Positions 9,626 through 17,962 of a stretch of DNA of 37,893 nucleotides are shown here, piece by piece. Every line of letters begins with the position of its first letter. The first letter of the stretch is position 1. The position numbers were made by a program, and so were the translations under genes. The DNA is from Coriobacteriia bacterium. Its GTDB lineage: Bacteria; Actinomycetota; Coriobacteriia; Anaerosomatales; SLCP01. The notes beneath the pieces were generated by a model. The model saw nothing but the letters and a program-made list of their open reading frames with translations, was not told the origin of the DNA and made no database searches. The DNA lies in NCBI GenBank assembly GCA_014859265.1, contig JACUUN010000012.1:1-37893 (forward strand), given 5' to 3'.

Positions 9626-9726
9626 GCGGCCTTCGAGGTAACGAGGCTTGATCGCGACGCCGGACGCACGATCCGCACCACCTGCTTCACTCGATCCGGC
9701 GCACGACCTATCTCGCTCACACTCCG

Positions 9727-9759
9727 AAGACCCGCACTCATCACGAGTGACGGGTCTTT
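9727..9759 (+). terminator. intrinsic terminator of the cobalamin riboswitch expression platform
   Basis: AAGACCCGCACTC-ATCAC-GAGTG(A)CGGGTCTTT: 13-bp stem with one bulged A, located between the aptamer and the first gene. Confidence 0.82.
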
Positions 9760-9881
9760 CGCGTGTCAGCGGCCGCGCGAGAGGAAGGAGGCGCGCCGCC
9801 GTACAGCCGGAACCGCACGACTGATCCGACCCCGCAGGTCCGGTCCCCCTGACCGGAGCCGCACAACCGATAGGAGGCCCC

Positions 9882-10844
9882 ATGCACCGCACATCGCATG
9901 AAACTCGCGCGATTCGCGCGGTTCTGACAGCGCTTACGTTCGCCCTGATGTTGGCCCTTGCGCTCTCGCTGGCCGGGTGCGGCACCGCTGCCGATTCAGA
10001 CGCGCCCGCCGAGGTACCGGTCACGCAGAGCGTTGCGTTCCCCGTCACGGTCACCGACGACGCCGGCCGCGAAGTCACCATCGAGTCCGAGCCCCGTCGC
10101 ATCGTGAGCCTCGCGCCGTCCAACACCGAGATCGTCGCAGCACTCGGCTTTGTGGACCGGCTAGTGGGCGTCACCTCCTTCGACGACTACCCGCCCGAGG
10201 TCGCCACCATCGATGTCATCGGCGACTTTGCGAGCCCGAACCTCGAGGCGGTCGCGGCCGCCGAGCCCGACCTCGTGCTTGCTACGACGGGCGTGCAGGC
10301 CGATATCATCGCCCAGCTCGAGGACCTCGGCGCGGTGGTAGTCGCCGTCGACCCGGCCGACCTCGACTCGCTCTTCGCCTCGATCGAGATGGTGGGCGAG
10401 GTCCTCGGCGCGTCCGAGGCCGCCGACACACTCGTCTCATCGATGCGTTCTGAACTCGATGAGATTACCGTCGCAATCGGTGACGCGGAGCTCGTGCCCT
10501 GCTTCCTCGAGATTGCCCAGGACCCGCTCTTCACCGCCGGCCCGGGCACGCTCCTCGACGACCTCATCACCGCCGCCGGCGGTGCGAACGTCGTGACCCA
10601 GGAGGGATACGTCGGCTACTCGGTCGAACAGCTCGTCACCGACGACCCTGCGGTCTACATGGCCACGTTCGGCTCGATGTCCGATCCCGCCGACCTGGCC
10701 TCACGCCCAGGCTATGGGGATCTCGATGCCGTGAAGACCGGGCGTGTCTTCGTGCTCGAAGACAACCTCGTAAGCCGCCCCGGCCCGCGCGTGGTCGAGG
10801 GCGTGCGCCTCATCGCCGAGGCGCTCCACCCCGACGCGTTCTAG
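9882..10844 (+). CDS. btuF: cobalamin ABC transporter substrate-binding lipoprotein (BtuF-like)
   Basis: Lipobox 'SLAGC'; 'VTVTDDAGREVTIESEPRRIVSLAPSNTEIVAALGFVDRLVGVTSFDDYPPEV'; downstream of B12 riboswitch; SD AGGAGG. Confidence 0.9.
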   Translation: MHRTSHETRAIRAVLTALTFALMLALALSLAGCGTAADSDAPAEVPVTQSVAFPVTVTDDAGREVTIESEPRRIVSLAPSNTEIVAALGFVDRLVGVTSFDDYPPEVATIDVIGDFASPNLEAVAAAEPDLVLATTGVQADIIAQLEDLGAVVVAVDPADLDSLFASIEMVGEVLGASEAADTLVSSMRSELDEITVAIGDAELVPCFLEIAQDPLFTAGPGTLLDDLITAAGGANVVTQEGYVGYSVEQLVTDDPAVYMATFGSMSDPADLASRPGYGDLDAVKTGRVFVLEDNLVSRPGPRVVEGVRLIAEALHPDAF

Positions 10845-10863
10845 CCTGTTAAGGAGGCCGCGC

Positions 10864-11886
10864 ATGCCCGTCCCGACCCGTATCCGCCGGGCGACCGTGA
10901 TCACGGTGCTGCTCGTGGGCCTTGCGCTTGCGATGCTCGTGGCGGTCGGGTTCGGGGCGGTCAGCGTCGGCGCCCCCGACATCGTCCGCGCGATCGTCCG
11001 TGCGATCACCGGCGAGGCACGCGTGGCGGGTGACGCGGTCATCGTCGACATCCGCCTGCCGCGCGTGCTCCTCGCCGCGCTTGTCGGAGCGAGCCTTGCC
11101 TCGGCCGGCGTGCTCTACCAGGCGCTCTTCCGCAACCCGCTCGCCGACCCCTACATCCTCGGCATGTCGGCAGGCGCCGGCCTCGGCGCGGTGATCGCGC
11201 TCACGCTCACCGCGTCTGCAACCGCGCTACGTTTCGGGGTGGTGCCTGCCGGCGCGTTCGTCGGCGCTGTGCTTACAATCGTGCTCGTGGTACGGCTCGC
11301 CTCGCTGCGCGGCACCCTCGACGTTACGTCGCTACTGCTCGCCGGCGTGGCGATCTCCTACGCGCTCTCGGCGCTGACCTCGTTCGTCATGGTCTTCTTC
11401 CGCGAGTCGATGGCCTCAGTCGTCTTCTGGATGATGGGCGGGCTGACCGGCGCATCGTGGCCGTACGTGCTCATGGTGACGCCGATGCTTGCGGTCGGCC
11501 TTGCCGTCCCGCTGCTTGCGACCCGCGAGCTCAACCTGATGCTGCTCGGTGAGGAGCGCGCCGGAGAGCTCGGCGTGGACGCCGAGCGCTTCAAGCGTCT
11601 CCTGCTTGCTGTTGGGGCCCTGCTCGTGGCCGCCGCGGTGTCGGTCTCCGGGCTCATCGGGTTCGTCGGGCTCATGACGCCGCACATGGTGCGCCTCGTG
11701 ATTGGACCTGATCATCGCGTGCTGCTACCCGCCTCGGCCATCGGCGGGGCGATCGTGATGGTGCTCGCCGACCTCGCGGCCCGTACCGTGCTCGCGCCGG
11801 TCGAGATCCCAGTCGGCATCGTGACGGCGCTCGTGGGCGGACCATTCTTCATCTGGCTCCTCGTGCGCAGGAACGGGCATCGGTGA
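10864..11886 (+). CDS. btuC: FecCD-family permease (BtuC-like)
   Basis: 'VDIRLPRVLLAALVGASLASAGVLYQALFRNPLADPYILGMSAGAGLGAV' and 'GFVGLMTPHMVRLVIGPDHR'. Confidence 0.93.
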   Translation: MPVPTRIRRATVITVLLVGLALAMLVAVGFGAVSVGAPDIVRAIVRAITGEARVAGDAVIVDIRLPRVLLAALVGASLASAGVLYQALFRNPLADPYILGMSAGAGLGAVIALTLTASATALRFGVVPAGAFVGAVLTIVLVVRLASLRGTLDVTSLLLAGVAISYALSALTSFVMVFFRESMASVVFWMMGGLTGASWPYVLMVTPMLAVGLAVPLLATRELNLMLLGEERAGELGVDAERFKRLLLAVGALLVAAAVSVSGLIGFVGLMTPHMVRLVIGPDHRVLLPASAIGGAIVMVLADLAARTVLAPVEIPVGIVTALVGGPFFIWLLVRRNGHR

Positions 11887-13154
11887 GTGCCCGGCTCGCA
11901 TACGAGACGGCGACCGTCGGCTACCCCGGGGTCACCGTCGTGCGTGAGGCGACACTCGGCGTCGCGCCCGGCGAGGTCGTCGGGTTGATCGGTCCCAACG
12001 GCGCTGGCAAGTCCACGCTGCTACGCGCGGTCACAGGAGCCGCCCGCGTCTCGGCCGGTCGCATCACACTGGCTGGAGAGCCGCTTGCCGCCATCGGCCC
12101 GCGCGAGCGTGCGCGCATCGTCGGCGTCGTCCCGCAGGCCGTGAGCGCGGCGTTCTCCTTCAGCGCGCGCGAGTTCGTGCTCATGGGGCGCCATCCTCAT
12201 CTCGGCAGGCTGCAGCAGGTCGACAGTGCCGACATCTCGCTGGCCGAGGAGGTCATGGAGCGCACCGACACGCTGCGGCTGGCTGCCGAGCCGGTCGACA
12301 CGCTCTCCGGTGGAGACCTGCAGCGCCTCGCGCTCGCACAGGCGCTCGCCCAGGAACCGTCTGTGCTCCTGCTCGACGAGGCCACGAGTCACCTCGACCT
12401 GAACCACCGGCTCCAAGTCCTCGACCTCGTGCGCGAACTCGCCGACGCCGGGCTCGCGGTGCTCGCCGTCTTCCACGACCTCGACCTTGCCGCTCGCTTC
12501 AGCGACCGGCTCGGCGTGGTGGCCGCGGGATTGCTCGGCCCGATCGGTCCGGCGCCAGAGGTACTGACCGTCCCGCTGCTCGCGCGGGTCTTCGGGGTGA
12601 GGGCGGTTGTCGGGACCGATGCGGTTACCGGCGCGGTCGTGGTCACACCGGTGCTACGCGAGGAGGCCGTCACCGAGACCCGTCGCGGGCGCGTGCTCGT
12701 GGTGGGCGGCTCGGGGACCGCCGCACCGCTCTTGCGACGCCTCCACCTTGCGGGCTACGAGGTCCAGGCCGCCGCGCTCAACCGGGGCGACGTCGACCAG
12801 GCGGTCGCCGAGGCGCTCGGCCTGGAGCGGGTCGATGTCCCGGCCTTCGGAGAGGTGGACGCGGAAGCCGAGGCAGCGGTTGAGCGCATGGCTGCCGGGG
12901 CTGATGCGATCGTGGTGTGCGAGGTGCCCTTCGGCCGGGCGAACCTCGGTAACCTGCGGGCGCTTGCCCGGGCGGCTGTCCGCACGGTGCTCATCGGACG
13001 GTTCGGCCCGGAGCGCGAGTTCTCGGGAGGGGAGGCCACAGCGCTCGTCGACGGGCTTCAGGCCGCCGGGGCCGTTACCGTTGTCGAAGCAGGGGAGGCC
13101 GTGGCCGAGGTAGAGCGACTCACGTCCGCGGATAGCCCGCCGTCTGGTCGATAA
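11883..13154 (+). CDS. btuD: ABC transporter ATP-binding protein (BtuD-like) with an additional C-terminal domain
   Basis: Walker A GPNGAGKST, signature LSGGDLQR, Walker B VLLLDEATSHLD; about 150-residue extension starting 'GRVLVVGGSGTAAPLLRRLHLAGYEV'. Confidence 0.9.
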   Translation: MSARLAYETATVGYPGVTVVREATLGVAPGEVVGLIGPNGAGKSTLLRAVTGAARVSAGRITLAGEPLAAIGPRERARIVGVVPQAVSAAFSFSAREFVLMGRHPHLGRLQQVDSADISLAEEVMERTDTLRLAAEPVDTLSGGDLQRLALAQALAQEPSVLLLDEATSHLDLNHRLQVLDLVRELADAGLAVLAVFHDLDLAARFSDRLGVVAAGLLGPIGPAPEVLTVPLLARVFGVRAVVGTDAVTGAVVVTPVLREEAVTETRRGRVLVVGGSGTAAPLLRRLHLAGYEVQAAALNRGDVDQAVAEALGLERVDVPAFGEVDAEAEAAVERMAAGADAIVVCEVPFGRANLGNLRALARAAVRTVLIGRFGPEREFSGGEATALVDGLQAAGAVTVVEAGEAVAEVERLTSADSPPSGR

Positions 13155-13536
13155 GCGGCCGACAGACCTCTTCCCAATCGCAGCCGTCACACGCCAGGGC
13201 GCGCCAGCGCTCGAGGATCCGCTGTACCGATAGGGTGGCGACCCCCCAATCAAACTCCTCGTCGGCCTCGAGCTCGAGCATCTCGAGTGCGAGCGCGTCG
13301 AGGACGCGGATCGCCTCCTCGCTATCGGGTTCCTGCGCGCAGCGGCCGTTCTCGAGAGCGGGACATGCCGCGCACACGTCGTCTGGACCGATGACCACGG
13401 TGCCCGTGGCGCCGTGCGTGAACCGGTCGATCACGTGGAAGAGGTTGTGCGCGAACTTCGGCGAGTAACCCTCGCCGTGGAAGAACTGCAGGCAGATCAG
13501 GTGGTGACCCCGGATGCGCGGACCGCGCCCGTTCAC
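13120..13536 (-). CDS. DUF1284 family Cys-containing protein
   Basis: 'RIRGHHLICLQFFHGEGYSPKFAHNLFHVIDRFTHG..V.IGPDDVCAACPALENGRC..ACDGCDWEEVC'; GTG start at 13536; 3' end overlaps btuD convergently by 35 bp. Confidence 0.8.
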   Translation of the reverse strand: MNGRGPRIRGHHLICLQFFHGEGYSPKFAHNLFHVIDRFTHGATGTVVIGPDDVCAACPALENGRCAQEPDSEEAIRVLDALALEMLELEADEEFDWGVATLSVQRILERWRALACDGCDWEEVCRPLIDQTAGYPRT

Positions 13537-13541
13537 GGGAG

Positions 13542-13640
13542 TCAACTTACCGGGATGACCGGCGGGGGCGCATTGTAGCTCGGGCCCATGACGGATTTGG
13601 GCGGCGCCTGGCACGCGGCGAGTGATTGAAAGATCTGCAT
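13542..13640 (-). CDS. possible 32-aa leader/small protein
   Basis: MQIFQSLAACQAPPKSVMGPSYNAPPPVIPVS*; AAGGAG SD about 8 nt upstream; stop 5 nt before the DUF1284 GTG start. Confidence 0.4.
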   Translation of the reverse strand: MQIFQSLAACQAPPKSVMGPSYNAPPPVIPVS

Positions 13641-13702
13641 CGGTCGGGCTCCTTGGCACGAGGTGGTGGTACTCGCGTTTCGCAAACCATGTGCCAGCGT
13701 CT

Positions 13703-14509
13703 CTATGGCTTCAGTATGCATGCCGTCTCCTGAAGCGCAACCTCGATGGTGGCCTGATGGCCGAGCCGGGCGAGCGCGCCCGCAAGCGAGGACGTCACCA
13801 GACGTGACGTGTTGTTGGTCGAGGAGAGGTGCAGCCCGACCACGCGGGTGAGCCGGTCCGAGGCGAGCGTGGTGACGAGCTCGGCCGCCGCTTCGTTGGA
13901 GAGGTGCCCCTCGGCCGAGCGGATGCGCCGCTTGAGGAACCACGGATAGGGCCCGTGCTCGAGCATCTCCTCGTCGTGGTTGCTCTCGATGGCGAGCACG
14001 TCGCACCCGCGCAGGGCCTCGAGCATCTCGCCGTTCACGGTGCCCGAGTCGGTCAGTACGCCGAGAGCGCACCCGCATGCGCCCTCGAAGCGGAACCCGA
14101 GCGGCTCGGCCGCATCGTGTGAGGTACGGAAAGCGGTGATGGTGATCGAACCGACCGTGACAGGTTCGCCGGGTGTGATGACGTGCATCTCGGGTACCTG
14201 CCCGTTGAGTCCTGATGCGCTGCGCGTGCCGCGCGATGCGTAGACGGGTATCCGGCGGCACGAGGCGAACACACGCACGCCGCGCACATGGTCGGAGTGC
14301 TCGTGGCTCACCAGCACGGCTCGTACCGAGGTGGGGTCGATGCCCGCTGCCCTCAACCGGCGGTCGGCCTCCCGGGCCGAGAAGCCGCAGTCCAGGAGTA
14401 CCGTTCCCTTACCGCAGCACACGGCGAGCGCGTTTCCGGACGAGCCCGAACCGAGGACAACAGCGCGGAGCGTGGACGCCGGTTTCAGGTTGTCGCGGTG
14501 TGATGGCAT
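13703..14509 (-). CDS. MBL-fold metallo-hydrolase (YycJ/WalJ-like)
   Basis: 'AVVLGSGSSGNALAVCCGKGTVLLDCGFSAREADRRLRAAG..VLVSHEHSDHVRGVRVFA' and 'ESNHDEEMLEHGPYPWFLKRRI'. Confidence 0.93.
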   Translation of the reverse strand: MPSHRDNLKPASTLRAVVLGSGSSGNALAVCCGKGTVLLDCGFSAREADRRLRAAGIDPTSVRAVLVSHEHSDHVRGVRVFASCRRIPVYASRGTRSASGLNGQVPEMHVITPGEPVTVGSITITAFRTSHDAAEPLGFRFEGACGCALGVLTDSGTVNGEMLEALRGCDVLAIESNHDEEMLEHGPYPWFLKRRIRSAEGHLSNEAAAELVTTLASDRLTRVVGLHLSSTNNTSRLVTSSLAGALARLGHQATIEVALQETACILKP

Positions 14510-14565
14510 GCGGCAAGTCTACCGCACGTCTGCGACACGGTGCCGATGTGGTTCAGCCCTTCCGC

Positions 14566-16275
14566 TTACTCCGCGGGCAACACCCTACGGGCGAAGTCGA
14601 TCGCGGCCCGCGCCTCGGCCTCGGCGGCGTCCATCGCGTCCATGACCTCGTCGAAGTTGTGGAAGCCCATCGAGTTCTCGGAGACGATGAGATTCTCCCA
14701 GAGCACGTGCGCCTTGCGGTGCGCTTCGAGCGCCTGTTGACGTCGTGACTCCTTCACAGCAACGCCGGCCTCGGCTGCCTCCCGCACCTGGCCAAGTGCG
14801 TTCACTGATGCGGCGAGCAGGCGCTGCACGGCCTTCTGCCGCTCGTATACCATCTCCTGGCCGGCGATGGCCTGGGCTGTCCGGTCGTCATGGCAGTGCG
14901 TGCACGGGTTGCTCTGACCGTTCGTGCGCAGCCCTGTCTTGCCTGCGAACGCGCCGAAGGTGTCCCGGTTCCCGTACTTGTAGGGGCTGGTAAACCAGTG
15001 GCTGCGCACCCACTGGCCCGTGACGGTCCGCACGCGCGGCATGTGGCAGCTCGCGCACGAGGCCCCGGCGTCATAATGCGGGCTGTTCCAGTAGAGTTCC
15101 GTCTCGGGATGCTGGCTCTTGATGAGCGGGTCGCCGATGATCGCGTGCACCCAGTCCTGCCGGTAGCCGAAGATGTCGGTGTACTCTTCATGCAGGTTCG
15201 CGGCCTTCGTCCATCCGAAGTGGTCGCGTACCATGCCATCGACCCCGCTGCGCCCGCAGGTGTACTCGACGTGGCACTGGGCGCACAGCAGCGTCTCGCG
15301 GTCGCGCGCGCTGGCCGTCTCGAAGCTCGACGCAGTGTTGGCGTCGTACGGGTTCACGCCGCCGTGCTCGATGGCTTCGAGCATCGTTGCCCGTATCAAG
15401 CGCTGAGAGCCGCTGTGCGGGTCGTGGCAATGATTGCACCCGGCGCCGTAAGGCATCGTCTCCTTGATGGCCGCGATGGTAGCCGCCCAGAGCATGTTCT
15501 GGTGCTCGGTGGCGTTATCGTCCGGGTCGGGCCGGGAGGTGTACGTGCGTCCTCCGGCATACTGGGCCGTCGCGAGGACCTCGTAGTTCCTGAAGTCGGT
15601 ATCGAACTCCAGCGTCGTTCCGGCCGGCACGACCACCTCGCGGGCGGGGGAGTCATCGGTCGCGGTGTGTGTGAGCGTGATCGTGCGGTCTTCGGGGACG
15701 GTGAGGATCGTCCCGGTGTTCCACGCCCATGCGATCTTCGTCGACTTGCACTGCACGCACGTCTCGAACTTGCCGCGCAGCGTATCGTAGTGGTCCTCGA
15801 GCATATAGAGGTGCGCGCCCTCCTCGCGGTAGTCGCGAGTGAATCCGTGACCGGCTACGATAGTGTTGTACTGTGGGAACTCATCCGCCTTATGGATGGC
15901 CGGCTCGCGCTGCGAACCACCGAACGGCCCGACCTTGGTGTTGTCGTCGTACAGGTAGGTCGCGGTCACCGTCTCGTGACAGCGTGCGCAACTGTCGATT
16001 CGCCAGTCGATGACCACGCTGACACCCTCAGGGTCCTTCGCGTGATCGGATGCGCCCTCGTGGCACTCCGAGCAGCTGACCGCCGCGTGGGGGCCCGAGG
16101 CGTGGGCATCGACCGCCACGTCGTGGCATTCCGAGCCGGCGCACAGCTCCCGTGCTTCGGTGACGGTCGCCTTCTCGTAGCCGTTGTTGCCGCAGCCCGC
16201 GAGGCCGATCAATAGAAGCGCGCACAGCAGAACCAACACACTTTGCGTATGCGGGAGTAGGTCGGAGTGTCGCAT
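14566..16275 (-). CDS. octaheme cytochrome c nitrite reductase-like lipoprotein (NrfA/ONR superfamily)
   Basis: Lipobox 'GLAGC'; eight heme motifs in order: CAGSECH, CSECH, CARCH, CVQCK, CNHCH, CAQCH, CASCH, CTHCH; the Lys-ligated motif is the fourth; 'CHVEYTC' and 'KSQHPETELY' resemble NrfA/ONR active-site and calcium-site elements. Confidence 0.85.
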   Translation of the reverse strand: MRHSDLLPHTQSVLVLLCALLLIGLAGCGNNGYEKATVTEARELCAGSECHDVAVDAHASGPHAAVSCSECHEGASDHAKDPEGVSVVIDWRIDSCARCHETVTATYLYDDNTKVGPFGGSQREPAIHKADEFPQYNTIVAGHGFTRDYREEGAHLYMLEDHYDTLRGKFETCVQCKSTKIAWAWNTGTILTVPEDRTITLTHTATDDSPAREVVVPAGTTLEFDTDFRNYEVLATAQYAGGRTYTSRPDPDDNATEHQNMLWAATIAAIKETMPYGAGCNHCHDPHSGSQRLIRATMLEAIEHGGVNPYDANTASSFETASARDRETLLCAQCHVEYTCGRSGVDGMVRDHFGWTKAANLHEEYTDIFGYRQDWVHAIIGDPLIKSQHPETELYWNSPHYDAGASCASCHMPRVRTVTGQWVRSHWFTSPYKYGNRDTFGAFAGKTGLRTNGQSNPCTHCHDDRTAQAIAGQEMVYERQKAVQRLLAASVNALGQVREAAEAGVAVKESRRQQALEAHRKAHVLWENLIVSENSMGFHNFDEVMDAMDAAEAEARAAIDFARRVLPAE

Positions 16276-16313
16276 GCGGTCCCCCTTCACCTCTGTGCTG
16301 CTGTCGGAGGGTC

Positions 16314-17586
16314 TTACCGTTGCATCGAGAGCATCTCACATGTTCGTTTCCACGCGAGACGCACTCCTCCTACCATGAACCAGTAGAGCACGTAGGTCAG
16401 ACGCTTCATGATGATGGCCGGAATCCCGCTGATGTTCCACTTGAACATCCATCCAACGCCCCAGCGCGGCCCCACGCTCACGAATTCGCCGTGCATGTGT
16501 GGAACGAAGGGAGTGATCTTCTCGCCACGCGCCTCCCGAAGCAGGTTGTCGGCGGTGTGTTCACCCTGTCTGATCGCGAACTGCGCGAGCATCGGGAGGA
16601 CACGGTTGCCCTTGGGGTCGCGAAACGCGGCCACATCACCGACGACGTAGATGTCCTCGTGACGAGTTGAGCGCAGGTACTCGTCGCAGACGAGCCGCCC
16701 GGAAGTATCTGCCTCCAGGCCCCAGTCGATCGCGTCGGGGTCGGCCTTGGCACCGCCGCAGAAGACGAGCACGTTCGCGTCCACGTGTTTCCCGGACTCG
16801 AGCACGATTACTCCGGGCTCGACGTGCTCGACCATCTCGCCGAGCACGAGTTCCACACCCATGCGTCCGAGGCGCGCGACCGCCTTTGCGCGCTGCGGCT
16901 TCGGCAGGTCGTAGAGGATGTCGGGCCGTCCCTCGACGAGTCGCACCCGCAGGTCTTCAGGGTCCAGGCCTGCCTCGCGCGCACGCCTCGGCAGCATCTG
17001 GCCGAGGGTGCCGATGATCTCGATGCCCGTGGCACCCCCTCCGATGACGGTGAAGCTCAGTACGCGGTTGCGCTCCTCTCGGGTGTAGAGCGTCGCTGCG
17101 TGCTTGAATGCCGCCTCGATGCGTCGCTGCAGCTCCTGCGCATCCTCCACCGACCACATCGTGACCGCGTTCTCGGCCAGCCCCGGGACCGGTGGCACGA
17201 ACGCGATGGCCCCTGTGGCGAGCACGAGACGCCAGTAATCGATGCGCTGATGCTCCTCATCGCGCGGGCCGATGATGGCGCTGCGCGACGCGGTGTCAAC
17301 GTCGTGAAGCCGGTTGTAGCAGACGGTCACGGGTAGGTCGCGGAAGACTGTCGGGTGCCATAGCTCGCAGAACTGCGGGCGAGGAGGCCCGACGGCGACC
17401 AGATCGAGCTCGGAGAGTGCTTGCTGGCAGGGGTTCGGCTCGACGAGGACAATCTCGATGTCGTCCCCGGCGGACGCTCTTGCCGAGCCGCACCGCAAGC
17501 GTGGTGCCCGCGTATCCCCCGCCCGCGATGACGATTTGCCTCGACGACAGTGGGGTCGAGCACACCGGGCTTGCCTGTGCGGTCAT
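16314..17586 (-). pseudogene. NAD(P)/FAD-dependent oxidoreductase (NDH-2-like), apparent frameshift near the N-terminus
   Basis: N-terminal 'RQIVIAGGGYAGTTLAVRLGKS' is in the frame starting at 17586; the rest ('DDIEIVLVEPNPCQQALSELDL...FTVIGGGATGIEIIGTL...VFCGGAKADPDAIDW') is in the frame of ORF 16314..17498. The frames join if one base is removed at the CCCC run 17465-17468. Confidence 0.75.
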
Positions 17587-17713
17587 CTGATTGCTCCTCC
17601 CGTATGCACACCTAACCTGCTTCTACCCGTTCCGGTGGGGCTCGGATGTGGAACATAGTGCGATAAGGCCCGTCGGCGTCAGAGCCGAGAGCACCTATGG
17701 GTAAGGAGGACTG

Positions 17714-17962
17714 ATGCAGGTCAAACTCTACGCACTTACGACGTGCCCGTACTGCCGCATGGTCAAGCGCTTCCTCGACGACGGTTCTATCGAGTATGAG
17801 TTGACCGAGGTGGATACGCTTGAGGGTGAGGAAAAGGAAGATGTCATCGCCGAGGTCAGGCGTATCTCAGGAGGAGGAGCGTCGTTCCCGGTGATTGTCG
17901 TTGACGATGAGGTGATTGTCGGGTTTAACAAGAAGCGGATCAAGGAGCTGCTGAATCTGTGA
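17714..17962 (+). CDS. glutaredoxin-like protein
   Basis: 'MQVKLYALTTCPYCRMVKRFLDD' CPYC motif; 'GGGASFPVIVVDDEVIVGFNKKRIKELL'. Confidence 0.93.
   Translation: MQVKLYALTTCPYCRMVKRFLDDGSIEYELTEVDTLEGEEKEDVIAEVRRISGGGASFPVIVVDDEVIVGFNKKRIKELLNL

Noticed and set aside
9500-9901. 133-aa plus-strand ORF across the cobalamin riboswitch
   Set aside because: It reads through the aptamer, B12 box and terminator; composition is unprotein-like and it overlaps the real btuF start.
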